A DNA stretch of 64,000 nt from Lysobacteraceae bacterium (GTDB lineage Bacteria > Pseudomonadota > Gammaproteobacteria > Xanthomonadales > Xanthomonadaceae). The translations under genes were made by a program, and so were the position numbers. This document shows positions 29,106 through 38,883 of this stretch, in pieces. The first letter of the stretch is position 1. Each line of letters starts with the position of its first letter. The stretch spans positions 20,227 to 84,226 of the forward strand of contig JAJTGG010000002.1 of the NCBI GenBank assembly GCA_021299355.1. Reading direction: 5' to 3'. A model generated the notes under the pieces. That model made no database searches and was not told the DNA's origin. It was given only the letters and a program-made list of their open reading frames with translations.

Positions 29106-30920
29106 TTATTTCTGTTTATCGATCCACTGCTGGACCCGGCGTTCAAGCAGGGCCATCGGCATGCTGCCGCCGGTCAACACTACGTCATGAAAGGCCTTCA
29201 AATCGAATTTCGGACCGAGCTGCTTTTTGGCGTTATCGCGCAGTTCGAGTATTTTATTCATGCCGACCTTGTAGGCCAGCGCCTGTCCGGGCATCACCAG
29301 ATAGCGTTCGATTTCAGCAACGACGTCGGTTTCCGGCATGCCGGTTTTATCCAGCATGTAGGCAATGGCCTGCTCGCGGGTCCAGCGCTTTTCATGCATG
29401 CCGGTATCCACCACCAGACGCACGGCTCGGAACATTTCCGCCTGCAGACGGCCGAGGTTATCGAGCGGCGCTTTTTGGAAACCGGCCTCCCAGGCCAGAC
29501 GTTCGGAATAGAGGGCCCAGCCTTCGGCATAGGCGGTAAACGGCAGCACCTTGCGGAAAATCGGCACGCCGGACAGTTCCTGCTGGATGGCAATCTGGAA
29601 ATGGTGTCCGGGAATGCCTTCATGATAGGCCAGCGTGCGCATTCCGAATTTGGCGACTTCACCGGTGTTGCGCAGGTTGATGTAGAAAACGCCGGGCCGC
29701 GAACCGTCGAAAGCGGGCGGGTTGTAGTAGGCGGCGGGCGCAGTGGCTTCGCGGAAAACCGGAACGCGTTCGACCTTGACGCCGGTTTTCGGACGCACGT
29801 TGAAATACGGCGTCAGGCCCTTGTCGATGTCGTCAATGATGGTCTGGAAATCATCGATGATCTGCTGACGGCCAGCATCGGTATTGGCATAAAGCTGGTC
29901 GGGGCGCTTGGAGATGCCCTGCACGCGCGCGCCGACCGAACCGAGGGTCAGGCCTTCCGCCTGCAGGATGATTTCCATTTCAGCTTCAATCCGCGCCACT
30001 TCGGAAAGACCGAGCTGGTGCACTTCATCCGGCGTCTTGTCGGTGGTGGTATGCATCTTTACGGCATAGGCATAAAACGCCTTGCCATCCGGCAGGGCCC
30101 AGACCCCGTGATTGCCCGTGGTTTTCGGCAGCAACTGTTCATAATAGGCAATGAATTTGCCATATGCCGGATACACTTTGTCACGGATGGCCGCCTCGGT
30201 TTCCGCCAGTATGGCTTTGCGCTGATCGGCGCTGATGGCTTTTTCTCCAGCCTTGTCGATTTTTTCGACCAACGAGGTATACAGGATGTTCTTGGTCGGC
30301 TCGGCCGCCGCGAATGCGCGCATTTCCTTCAACACCTTTTCCACAACGAAGGTCGGCGGCGTGATGTTCTCCCGTTCGCGGACCTGCAAGCCTTCCATGA
30401 CCTGCGCAACCATGACCGGGGCCTTGCCCAGACGTGCAAGATAGTCTTCCGCTTCGGACGGCGTACCTACCGGATGCTGCGTGGCCATGAAGGTCGGAAA
30501 TTCATTCTGAATGCCGAAAAGCTGGTTCAGCGGGTAATTGTGGTGCGCGTACTTCTCGCCCTCGACCTGCAGGGCCAGGAAATATTCGAGCATGTCGTAA
30601 TTCAAGGCGTCGGCCTCGTTCATGCCGGCACGGTCGTATCGGCGAAGCGTTTTCAGATCGGCGCGCACTTTTTCCTGCAGTTTCTTTTCCTGGGCCAGAC
30701 TCTGGTCGGTCAAATCGTCGCTGTACCAATCCATCCAGCTGGGCAGCATGCGCATCGAGCTCATCATCTGCGGATCCTGGAAACCGTACTCCATGAATAC
30801 CCGGTCATAGAACCAGTTTGGCTTGATGGGCTTGAACCAAATGCTGTGAATCAGCAACAAAGCCAAGGCGGCGAGCAATAGCAGGAATAGGCGGAAAACC
30901 CAGCGGAATGCGGTACGCAT
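29106..30920 (-). CDS. DUF885 domain-containing protein, N-terminal TM/signal
   Basis: GMRTLAYHEGIPGHHFQIAIQQEL; FTAYAEGWALYSERLAWE; YLVMPGQALAYKVGMNKILELR. Confidence 0.9.
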   Translation of the reverse strand: MRTAFRWVFRLFLLLLAALALLLIHSIWFKPIKPNWFYDRVFMEYGFQDPQMMSSMRMLPSWMDWYSDDLTDQSLAQEKKLQEKVRADLKTLRRYDRAGMNEADALNYDMLEYFLALQVEGEKYAHHNYPLNQLFGIQNEFPTFMATQHPVGTPSEAEDYLARLGKAPVMVAQVMEGLQVRERENITPPTFVVEKVLKEMRAFAAAEPTKNILYTSLVEKIDKAGEKAISADQRKAILAETEAAIRDKVYPAYGKFIAYYEQLLPKTTGNHGVWALPDGKAFYAYAVKMHTTTDKTPDEVHQLGLSEVARIEAEMEIILQAEGLTLGSVGARVQGISKRPDQLYANTDAGRQQIIDDFQTIIDDIDKGLTPYFNVRPKTGVKVERVPVFREATAPAAYYNPPAFDGSRPGVFYINLRNTGEVAKFGMRTLAYHEGIPGHHFQIAIQQELSGVPIFRKVLPFTAYAEGWALYSERLAWEAGFQKAPLDNLGRLQAEMFRAVRLVVDTGMHEKRWTREQAIAYMLDKTGMPETDVVAEIERYLVMPGQALAYKVGMNKILELRDNAKKQLGPKFDLKAFHDVVLTGGSMPMALLERRVQQWIDKQK

Positions 30921-31006
30921 GATATGTCCTCGGAAGCAAAGACCCATCCTAGCCTCCGCTCCCGGTCCTGTAAAGGCGCATTAGGTGCCAGTGCAGCAGA
31001 TAGCGT

Positions 31007-31594
31007 TCAGACACCGCGGTGTTTGCCCTGATACGGCGCGTACCAGGCCTTGATGGCGGCGATGTCGGCGGCCATGTTATCGCTGAGATGGAACACCCGG
31101 CCGACGCCGATGGTTTTGCTTGGATAATCGAAGTAAACGCATACCACCGGCACGTCGGCTTTTTTCGCGATTTTCCAAAATCCGGTCTTCCACTGCGTCA
31201 CCGCGCGGCGGGTGCCCTCGGGCGCAAGCACGAACCACATGCGATCGGCGGCAATCATCTGCTCGGCGACCTGATTGGCGATGCCGCCGGGATTGGCGCG
31301 GTTGACTGGAATGCCGCCCAGCCATTTGAGCAGGCTGCCCAGTGGCCAGAAAAACACTTCCTGCTTGCCCATGAACACGATATGCAGATCCATCGCCACT
31401 TTCGCAATCAGGCCATGGATGGCATCCCAGGCCGAGGAATGCGGCGCGCCGACCACCACCATTTTTTTCAGATCCGGCCATTCACCAACCATCTTCCAGC
31501 CGCTGATCGACAGCAGGCGTCCGGCCAAGCGGCGCAACCAGGGCGGCGTGTTGGCGGGCGGGGCGTTGGGCGGCAGCGGCAGTACGTTCGACAT
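31007..31594 (-). CDS. PlsC-like 1-acylglycerol-phosphate acyltransferase family protein
   Basis: GAPHSSAWDA (HX4D-like), GGIPVNRAN, APEGTRR. Confidence 0.85.
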   Translation of the reverse strand: MSNVLPLPPNAPPANTPPWLRRLAGRLLSISGWKMVGEWPDLKKMVVVGAPHSSAWDAIHGLIAKVAMDLHIVFMGKQEVFFWPLGSLLKWLGGIPVNRANPGGIANQVAEQMIAADRMWFVLAPEGTRRAVTQWKTGFWKIAKKADVPVVCVYFDYPSKTIGVGRVFHLSDNMAADIAAIKAWYAPYQGKHRGV

Positions 31595-32019
31595 CAGTCC
31601 TCACTGGCGCCGGGGGCCTGACGCTGCTGCTTGAGTGTGCCATGCGCCCTTTTGTTTTCCAAGCGCCGGCGCTGCGAGGCGCGCGTGGGTTTGGTGGCCA
31701 TCCGCGGCTTCGGCGGCTCCAGTACCGAGCGCACCAGCGCCGCCAGGCGTTGGCGGGCATCTTCGCGGTTCTGCTCCTGGCTGCGGAAGCGCTGGGCCTG
31801 GATGATGATTTCGCCGGATTCGGTAATGCGCTGGTCGCGCTTTTTCGCCAGGCGCTGCTTGACCGCATCCGGCAGCGCGGCGCAGGCCCAGATGAAAAAA
31901 CGCAGCTCGATGGCGGTCGACACTTTATTGACGTTCTGTCCGCCCGGACCGCTGGAGCGGATCGCGCGTTCGGTGATGTCCTGTTCGGGAATGACGATGC
32001 GCTCGTTGACCGCAATCAT
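31594..32019 (-). CDS. arfB: Alternative ribosome-rescue factor / peptidyl-tRNA hydrolase ArfB
   Basis: RSSGPGGQNVNKVSTAIELRF (GGQ) and basic C-terminal tail. Confidence 0.92.
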   Translation of the reverse strand: MIAVNERIVIPEQDITERAIRSSGPGGQNVNKVSTAIELRFFIWACAALPDAVKQRLAKKRDQRITESGEIIIQAQRFRSQEQNREDARQRLAALVRSVLEPPKPRMATKPTRASQRRRLENKRAHGTLKQQRQAPGASED

Positions 32020-32813
32020 GCCGGCACCGGCAAGCCGAAGAAGGCGCGGCCGGTGGCGGTGCTGGCGGCGGCGGTCTGTTCCGGGGTTTCACCGCGGTCA
32101 CGCGCCAGCTCTTCGACGATGTGCTTCAGGTACATCGGTTCGTTGCGGCGATGCGAAGGCATCGGTCGGACCGTGCGCGGCAGCAGATACGGCGCGTCGG
32201 TTTCAATCATCAGGCGGTCGGCCGGAATGTTCTTGACGATGTCGCGCAGATGGCCGCCGCGGCGCTCATCGCACAGCCAGCCGGTGATGCCGATGTAGAA
32301 ATCAGCATCGAGGCAATCGAACAGCTCTTCGCGCGTGCCGGTGAAACAATGCACCACGGCCGGGCCGATGCGGCCCTCGAATTCCTTCATCACACCCATG
32401 AAATCGGCATGGGCATCGCGCTGGTGCAGGAACAGCGGTTTGCCGAGCTCGGCCGCCAGCTCAAGCTGCCATTCGAACGCGCGGCGCTGTGCGGGGCGCG
32501 GGGCCAGATCGCGGAAATAATCCAGGCCGCATTCGCCCACCGCCCGCACCTCGGGATGGGCATGCAAGGCGCGCATTTCGGCCATGCCCTCGGCGGTCAC
32601 TTCCAGCGCATGATGCGGATGTACGCCGGCGGTGGCATACAGAAATCCGGGGTGCGCCTGTGCCAGCGCCAGCGCTTTCGGCGAGCCCTCGCGGGAGGCA
32701 CCGGTCACCACCATCTGCGAAATGCCGGCCGCACGCGCACGCGTCAAGACCTCGTCGAGATCGTGGTCGAAGCTTTCATGGCCGAGGTTGGCACCGATGT
32801 CGATCAATTCCAT
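32016..32813 (-). CDS. tatD: TatD-family DNase (corrected start)
   Basis: MELIDIGANLGHESFDHDLDEVL; GVHPHHA; GECGLDYFRD; ETDAPYLLPR. Confidence 0.95.
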   Translation of the reverse strand: MELIDIGANLGHESFDHDLDEVLTRARAAGISQMVVTGASREGSPKALALAQAHPGFLYATAGVHPHHALEVTAEGMAEMRALHAHPEVRAVGECGLDYFRDLAPRPAQRRAFEWQLELAAELGKPLFLHQRDAHADFMGVMKEFEGRIGPAVVHCFTGTREELFDCLDADFYIGITGWLCDERRGGHLRDIVKNIPADRLMIETDAPYLLPRTVRPMPSHRRNEPMYLKHIVEELARDRGETPEQTAAASTATGRAFFGLPVPA

Positions 32814-32874
32814 GCCACTATTGTACCGTTGCAGGCACACGGCAAGCGGTCCGGCGAGCGCATACAATAGCCGT

Positions 32875-35358
32875 ATGCCCGATTTCCCGATCCAGACCCT
32901 GCTGCCGGACATTCTCGATGCGCTGGCGAAACACCCGCGTCTGGTCCTGGAAGCGCCGCCCGGCGCGGGTAAAACCACGCAGGTTCCGCTGGCCCTGCTG
33001 AACGCACCCTGGCGCGATGGCCGGAAAATCCTGATGCTGGAACCCCGTCGCGTCGCCGCACGCGCGGCTGCCGGCTTCATGGCCCAGCAGATCGGCGAGG
33101 CGGTTGGGCAACGCATCGGTTACCGTATCCGTTTCGAATCCAGGGTTTCCGCGGCCACTGAAGTTGAAGTGCTGACCGAAGGTCTGCTGACCCGGCGCAT
33201 CCAGGACGATCCGATGCTGGACGATGTGGCGGCGATCCTGTTCGATGAATTCCACGAACGTCATCTGGCCGGCGACCTCGGTCTGGCCATGACCCGCGAC
33301 ATCCAACAGCAGCTGCGTCCGGATCTGCGGCTTGTGGTGATGTCGGCCACGCTCGACGGTGAGCGTCTGGCCACACAACTCGACGCACCGCGCCTGAGCA
33401 GCGAAGGCCGTAGTTTTCCGGTTGAAATCACACACTTTCCGGCGCGCAAAGACGAAGCCCTGGTCGCGCAATGCCGGCGTGCCGTGGAACAGGTCCTGCA
33501 GCAGCATCCGGGCGATGTGCTGGTGTTTCTGCCCGGGCGCCGCGATATACAGAGTCTGCAGGATGCGCTGATGCCCTTGGCCTCGGCGCAGCTGGAAGTG
33601 CTCGCATTGCATGGCGATCTTCCGGTTGAACAGCAGAGCCGCGTTCTGCTGCCGGCCGGCAACGGCATCCGGCGCGTGGTGGTGGCCAGCAATGTCGCCG
33701 AATCCAGCGTGACTTTGCCGGGCGTGCGCGTGGTCATCGATTCCGGGCTGGCGCGTGAACCGCGTTTTGATCCGAACTCGGGCTTCAGCCGCTTGCAGAC
33801 AGTAGCGATTTCACAGGCCTCGGCCGATCAACGCAGCGGACGCGCCGGACGCGTCAGTAGCGGCTGGAGTTACCGGCTATGGCCGGCCTCGCAACGCCTG
33901 GAACCGATGCGCCGCGCGGAAATCCAGCACGGCGAATTGAGCAGCTTGGCGCTCGAACTGGCGGCCTGGGGCGGAACGGAGCTGCCCTTCGTCGATCCGC
34001 CGCCGACCGGCGCCCTGCAAGCGGGGCGTGATTTGCTGATTGCGCTGGGCGCACTCGATGGCGATCGGCGCATCACCGCGCTTGGCCGACGCATGCTCTG
34101 CTTGGGTACGCATCCGCGCCTGGCCGCGATGTTGCTGGCCGTGCATGACGACAGCGAAAAAGCCCTGGCCTGCGATCTGGCCGCACTGATCGAAGCGCGT
34201 GATCCGTTGATCGGTTACCGTCGCGAGGATTGGCAGTCGCGTTGGCAGGGCTTGGCCGATTTACGCGCCCGCCGCCCGTTGCATGGCGCCAGCAGCAGCG
34301 GCCTGAAACTGATTGATGCCGCATCGGCACAATGGCGTCGCCGACTGCGCTGCAAAACCTTGCCGCCGGCATCGGTGCCGGCGCATGCACTCGGCGATGT
34401 GCTGCTGCATGCGTTTCCCGACCGCATCGGCAAACAACACGAACACGACCCGCTGCGCTATCAATTAGCTAGCGGCAAAATGGCGCGCATTCATGCCGAT
34501 AGTGCCCTGTATGGCGAATCCTGGCTGTGTGCCAGTGAACTGAAATTCGACGCCAAGGAAGCGTTGATTCTGCGGGCCACGCCGCTCGATGTGCACCGTC
34601 TCGAACAGGATTTTCCGGAACGCTTCATCAGTAGCGATAGCGTGCGTTGGGATGAGCGCAGCAATGCCCTGATTGCCCGCCGTGAACGTCGCTTTGATCA
34701 GATCGTGCTGTCCAGCCAGTCCGGCGGCAAAGTGGATCCCGAGCAGGCCGCCGCCGCGCTATGCGCCTTGGTGCGCCTGAAGGGTCTGCACATCCTGCCC
34801 TGGACCGAGAAGGCGCAGCAATTCCGGTTGCGGGTCTGCCGTCTGCGCGAATGGCTACCGGAACTGCCACTGCCGGATTTATCGGAACCGGCGCTGCTGG
34901 CCACACTGGAAGATTGGCTGCAGCCGGCGCTGCGCGGCAAATCGCGCCTGGACAGTCTGGACGCGGCAGCACTGGGCGATGCGCTTTACGGGCTTTTCGA
35001 TTGGAACACGCGCCAGCAGATCGACCGGCTGGCGCCGACGTCACTGAAGGTGCCATCCGGCATTGAGCGCACGATTGCCTATGCCGAAGACGGTCCGCCG
35101 GTATTGGCAGTCAAACTGCAGGAACTGTTCGGTCTGGCCGAATCGCCGCGCATTGCCGACGGCTTTGTGACGGTGATGCTGCATCTGCTTTCCCCGGGCG
35201 GCAAGCCGCTGCAGATCACCCAGGACTTGAAGAATTTCTGGAACAGCACCTATGCACAAGTGCGCAAGGAAATGAAAGGCCGTTATCCGCGCCACCCTTG
35301 GCCGGAAGACCCGTGGAATGCACCGGCCACCCACCGCGCCAAGCCACGGGGAACCTGA
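32875..35358 (+). CDS. hrpB: ATP-dependent helicase HrpB (corrected start)
   Basis: EAPPGAGKTTQVPLALL; LEPRRVAARAAA; DEFHERH; MSATLDGE; QRSGRAGR. Confidence 0.95.
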   Translation: MPDFPIQTLLPDILDALAKHPRLVLEAPPGAGKTTQVPLALLNAPWRDGRKILMLEPRRVAARAAAGFMAQQIGEAVGQRIGYRIRFESRVSAATEVEVLTEGLLTRRIQDDPMLDDVAAILFDEFHERHLAGDLGLAMTRDIQQQLRPDLRLVVMSATLDGERLATQLDAPRLSSEGRSFPVEITHFPARKDEALVAQCRRAVEQVLQQHPGDVLVFLPGRRDIQSLQDALMPLASAQLEVLALHGDLPVEQQSRVLLPAGNGIRRVVVASNVAESSVTLPGVRVVIDSGLAREPRFDPNSGFSRLQTVAISQASADQRSGRAGRVSSGWSYRLWPASQRLEPMRRAEIQHGELSSLALELAAWGGTELPFVDPPPTGALQAGRDLLIALGALDGDRRITALGRRMLCLGTHPRLAAMLLAVHDDSEKALACDLAALIEARDPLIGYRREDWQSRWQGLADLRARRPLHGASSSGLKLIDAASAQWRRRLRCKTLPPASVPAHALGDVLLHAFPDRIGKQHEHDPLRYQLASGKMARIHADSALYGESWLCASELKFDAKEALILRATPLDVHRLEQDFPERFISSDSVRWDERSNALIARRERRFDQIVLSSQSGGKVDPEQAAAALCALVRLKGLHILPWTEKAQQFRLRVCRLREWLPELPLPDLSEPALLATLEDWLQPALRGKSRLDSLDAAALGDALYGLFDWNTRQQIDRLAPTSLKVPSGIERTIAYAEDGPPVLAVKLQELFGLAESPRIADGFVTVMLHLLSPGGKPLQITQDLKNFWNSTYAQVRKEMKGRYPRHPWPEDPWNAPATHRAKPRGT

Positions 35359-35389
35359 TCGGCTGAATGCTCACTCGTTGCGGCCTCAA

Positions 35390-35417
35390 CAAAAACCCGC
35401 CGATGGGCGGGTTTTTT
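35390..35417. terminator. Bidirectional intrinsic terminator
   Basis: AAAAACCCGCCgatGGGCGGGTTTTTT. Confidence 0.88.
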
Positions 35418-35419
35418 AT

Positions 35420-35983
35420 TCATCCGGCTTCGCTGCGCCATTGCCCCGGCGCCAAGCCGTCAAGCCGGTGTGGGCCCACCGAGATGCGCACCAGGCGAAG
35501 ACAGGGCAGACCGACCGCGGCGCACATGCGGCGCACCTGCCGATTGCGGCCTTCCTTGATGGTCAGTTCCAGCCAGGATTCCGGCAGGCTCTTGCGGAAC
35601 CGTACCGGCGGATCGCGCGGCCACAGCCAATCGGGTGCTTTTTCGAGCAGGCGTGCGGTGGCAGGTTGGGTCGGTCCGTCGTTCAGCACCACACCAGCGC
35701 GCAGCTGGGCCAGATGGGTTTCATCGGCCACGCCTTCAACCTGCACCAGATAGGTTTTCGGCCATTTGAATTTCGGCGACGAAATTTGGGCGATGCGGGC
35801 GCCGTCGTCGGACAGCAGCAACAGGCCTTCGGAATCGATGTCGAGCCGTCCGGCGGCATACACATCCTGCGGCAAGCCGAACCCTGCCAGCGTCGGCCGC
35901 GGTGGCCTGCTTTGGTCGGTGAATTGCGTCAGCACGCCGTAGGGCTTGTTGAAAGCGATTAACATAAGCCAGTGTAACCGCAA
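35420..35983 (-). CDS. rluE: RsuA/RluE-family 23S rRNA pseudouridine synthase (start may be 35965)
   Basis: FNKPYGVLTQFTD; AAGRLDIDSEGLLLLS; TIKEGRNRQVRRMCAAVG. Confidence 0.9.
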   Translation of the reverse strand: MRLHWLMLIAFNKPYGVLTQFTDQSRPPRPTLAGFGLPQDVYAAGRLDIDSEGLLLLSDDGARIAQISSPKFKWPKTYLVQVEGVADETHLAQLRAGVVLNDGPTQPATARLLEKAPDWLWPRDPPVRFRKSLPESWLELTIKEGRNRQVRRMCAAVGLPCLRLVRISVGPHRLDGLAPGQWRSEAG

Positions 35984-36000
35984 AAAGAGCTGGCCCGCCG

Positions 36001-37758
36001 ATGATTTCCGTACATCCCCTGAAACGCCTGCGCCGTTTCGCCGAACCCTACCGCACGGCGATACGCCGTGGCGTGCTGTATTCGGTGCTGAACAAGGCGT
36101 TCGACGTGCTGCCGGAAATCCTGATCGGCGTCGCAGTCGATGTGGTAGTCAACCAGCGCGAATCGTTTCTGGCGCGCCTGGGCATTGCCGATCCGATGCA
36201 TCAGCTCTGGGTGCTGGTCGGTCTTACCGTGGTGGTGTGGGTCTGCGAATCGCTGTTTGAATACCTGCATCGTCTGGTCTGGCGCAATCTCGCGCAGAAT
36301 CTGCAGCATGATCTGCGCCTCGAAGCGTATTCACACATCCAGCGCCTGCCGCCGGACTTCATCCAGGAAGAGCGTTCCGGACGCTTGATGGCGGCACTGA
36401 ATGAAGACGTCAACCAGATCGAACGCTTCCTCAACACCGGCGCCAACGACCTGATTCAGGTCGGTGTGTCTTCGCTTCTGGTCGGCGCGGTGTTCTTTTC
36501 GCTCACCGCCAGCACCGCGGTGTTGGCCCTGCTGCCGATTCCGCTCATCCTGTTCGGCACCTTCTGGTTCCAGAAGCGCCTGTATCCGCGTTATACCGCG
36601 GCGCGCGAAGCCGCCGCGGGCGTGTCCAACCGGCTGGCCAATAACCTGCAGGGCATGAGCACCATCCAAGCCTATACCGCCGAAAACTTCGAGGCCGAAC
36701 ACCTGCGCGCGGCCAGCGACGGCTTCCGCAAACACAATCGCGATGCGATCCGCTATTCGGCGGCAATCACCCCGGTGATCCGCATGGCGATTCTGGCCGG
36801 CTTCGTGATGACCCTGCTGTACGGCGGCTCACTGGTACTCAAGGGTGAACTCGGGGTCGGCAGTTATTCGGCGCTGGTCTATCTGACCCAACGCCTGTTG
36901 TGGCCGATGACGCGTCTGGCCGATATGACCGATCTGTACCAGCGGGCTATGGCCTCGGTCGACCGGGTCATGGATCTGCTGGACATCGCGCCGACAGCCG
37001 ACGGAACGGTGGTGGTGAAAACACCCGTGCGCGGTGCGCTCACGTTCGATGCGGTCAGCTTCGCCTACGGCGCCACGCCGGTGCTGCACAGCGTCAGCCT
37101 GAACATTCCTGCCGGCGCCACTATCGCACTGGTCGGCGTTACCGGTAGCGGCAAAAGCACGCTGATCAAACTGGCCCTCGGTTTCATTGAAGCACAATCC
37201 GGTGAAATCCATTTCGACGGCGAGGATCTGCGCATGCTGTCGAAATCCTCACTGCGCGCCGCCATCGGTTACGTCGCTCAGGAATCGTTCCTGACCGACG
37301 GCTCTGTGGCGGAAAACATCGCGTACGGACAACTTCCTGATCCGGAACGGGTGCGCGCGGCGGCGATCGCTGCCGAAGCGCACGGCTTCATCAGCGCACT
37401 GCCGAACGGCTACGACAGCCCGGTCGGTGAACGCGGCAGTCTGCTGTCCGGCGGCCAGCGCCAGCGTATCGCGCTGGCCCGGGCACTGTACAAAAATCCG
37501 GCCCTGCTGATTCTGGACGAGGCGACTTCGGCGGTGGATAACGAAACCGAAGCGGCCATCCAGCGCTCGCTGACACGGCTGAATCACAGCCGATCCTGCC
37601 TGATCGTGGCGCACCGGCTGTCGACCGTGCGTTTCGCCGATTGCATCCACGTGCTGGATGGCGGCCGGATCGTCGAGTCCGGCACGCATGATGAGCTGCT
37701 CAAACAAAACGCCGCTTACACGGCGCTTTGGAAACTGCAGACCGGCGAAACGGTTTAG
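36001..37758 (+). CDS. ABC exporter (fused TMD-NBD)
   Basis: GVTGSGKSTLIKL; LLSGGQRQRIALARALYKNPALLILDEATSAVD. Confidence 0.95.
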   Translation: MISVHPLKRLRRFAEPYRTAIRRGVLYSVLNKAFDVLPEILIGVAVDVVVNQRESFLARLGIADPMHQLWVLVGLTVVVWVCESLFEYLHRLVWRNLAQNLQHDLRLEAYSHIQRLPPDFIQEERSGRLMAALNEDVNQIERFLNTGANDLIQVGVSSLLVGAVFFSLTASTAVLALLPIPLILFGTFWFQKRLYPRYTAAREAAAGVSNRLANNLQGMSTIQAYTAENFEAEHLRAASDGFRKHNRDAIRYSAAITPVIRMAILAGFVMTLLYGGSLVLKGELGVGSYSALVYLTQRLLWPMTRLADMTDLYQRAMASVDRVMDLLDIAPTADGTVVVKTPVRGALTFDAVSFAYGATPVLHSVSLNIPAGATIALVGVTGSGKSTLIKLALGFIEAQSGEIHFDGEDLRMLSKSSLRAAIGYVAQESFLTDGSVAENIAYGQLPDPERVRAAAIAAEAHGFISALPNGYDSPVGERGSLLSGGQRQRIALARALYKNPALLILDEATSAVDNETEAAIQRSLTRLNHSRSCLIVAHRLSTVRFADCIHVLDGGRIVESGTHDELLKQNAAYTALWKLQTGETV

Positions 37759-38717
37759 GGTTTCACGAAACGCAGGGTCATGCGGTCGCTTTCACCGATG
37801 GCTTGGTATTTGGCACGATCCTTATCGCCCTGGCCGTAGGTCGGCGGCAAGGTCCAGACACCGCCCGGATAATCCTTGGTGTCGTTCGGGTTGGCATTCA
37901 CTTCGCTGCGGGCATCCAGCTTGAAACCGGCCTGGGTCGCCAATGCGATGACTTGCGCTTCGGAAACGTATCCGGACCTGTCGTCTTCGGCCACGTCCTT
38001 GGCGGCGCGGTGTTCGACCACGCCGAGCGTGCCGCCTTTTTTCAGCACCGCGAAGAAACCGGCGAACATGCTTTCGGCCTGCTTGGCCATGCGCCAGTTG
38101 TGCACGTTTCGGAAGGTCAGCACGGCATCGGCCGAGCCGGGCGCGCCGAACTCCGGCTTGGCCGGATCATATTCATGTAGCGCGGCTTTGCCGTAGATTT
38201 CGGGCTTGGCGGCGAACTTGTCGCGCAGGGCCTGGTTCTGTTTCGCGTAATAGGCTTTCGAACTTTCCTTTTCGATCACGGCCGGGCTGGTGACTGCACC
38301 GGTGTAGCTGCCGTGTTTGGTGGCATATGGGGCGATGATTTCGGAATACCAGCCGCCGCCCGGCGAGATTTCGATGACCTTGCTGTGCGGGGTAATGCCG
38401 AAGAACATCAGGGTTTCCAGCGGATGGCGGTATTGATCGCGGGCCGTGTTTTTCGGATCGCGCCAATCGCCTTTAAGGATTTGCTGCAGCATCTCGCGGT
38501 GATGTGCGGCCATCATTTCCGGCGTCATGCCTTTTTCATGGTCCATGCCTTTGCCGTCCATCGGCATGTCGCAGGCCTTCTTGCCGTCGCCGTGATCCAT
38601 GCCGCACATCGCCTTGGGTGCGGTCTCGGCCGCGGGCGCGGCGGCATGGTCGTGTTGGGCAAAGGCGTTGGCAGTGGCCAGCAGGCCGGTAGCGGTAAGC
38701 AGATATAACGGTTTCAT
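37755..38717 (-). CDS. Exported class-I SAM-dependent methyltransferase with Met/His/Cys-rich N-terminal segment
   Basis: Signal MKPLYLLTATGLLATANAFAQ; HDH...MCGMDHGDGKKACDMPMDGKGMDHEKGMTPEMMAAHH; motif I VIEISPGGGWYSE. Confidence 0.85.
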   Translation of the reverse strand: MKPLYLLTATGLLATANAFAQHDHAAAPAAETAPKAMCGMDHGDGKKACDMPMDGKGMDHEKGMTPEMMAAHHREMLQQILKGDWRDPKNTARDQYRHPLETLMFFGITPHSKVIEISPGGGWYSEIIAPYATKHGSYTGAVTSPAVIEKESSKAYYAKQNQALRDKFAAKPEIYGKAALHEYDPAKPEFGAPGSADAVLTFRNVHNWRMAKQAESMFAGFFAVLKKGGTLGVVEHRAAKDVAEDDRSGYVSEAQVIALATQAGFKLDARSEVNANPNDTKDYPGGVWTLPPTYGQGDKDRAKYQAIGESDRMTLRFVKP

Positions 38718-38883
38718 GGCAATCCCCAGTTGAATGAACAAGGCAGACAGTCTAGCGAATTTCGCGGCTTTCCGTCAGGGCTGCGGTGGATGCAGTTTGC
38801 CGCCGGTAAAGATTTCATTGGGTTTTTGGAACTAGGCCACAGCACGACCTTCTTCGGACCTAAGACAACCAATTGGCGCGTAT

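Noticed and set aside
29100-29539. 147-aa and other plus ORFs overlapping the DUF885 C-terminus
   Set aside because: Shadow frames; the terminator at 29057-29093 separates the two convergent genes.
29100-30881. 593-aa plus-strand ORF
   Set aside because: Antisense shadow of the DUF885 gene (clear HExxH-like and domain motifs on minus strand); high-GC codon bias keeps the opposite frame open.
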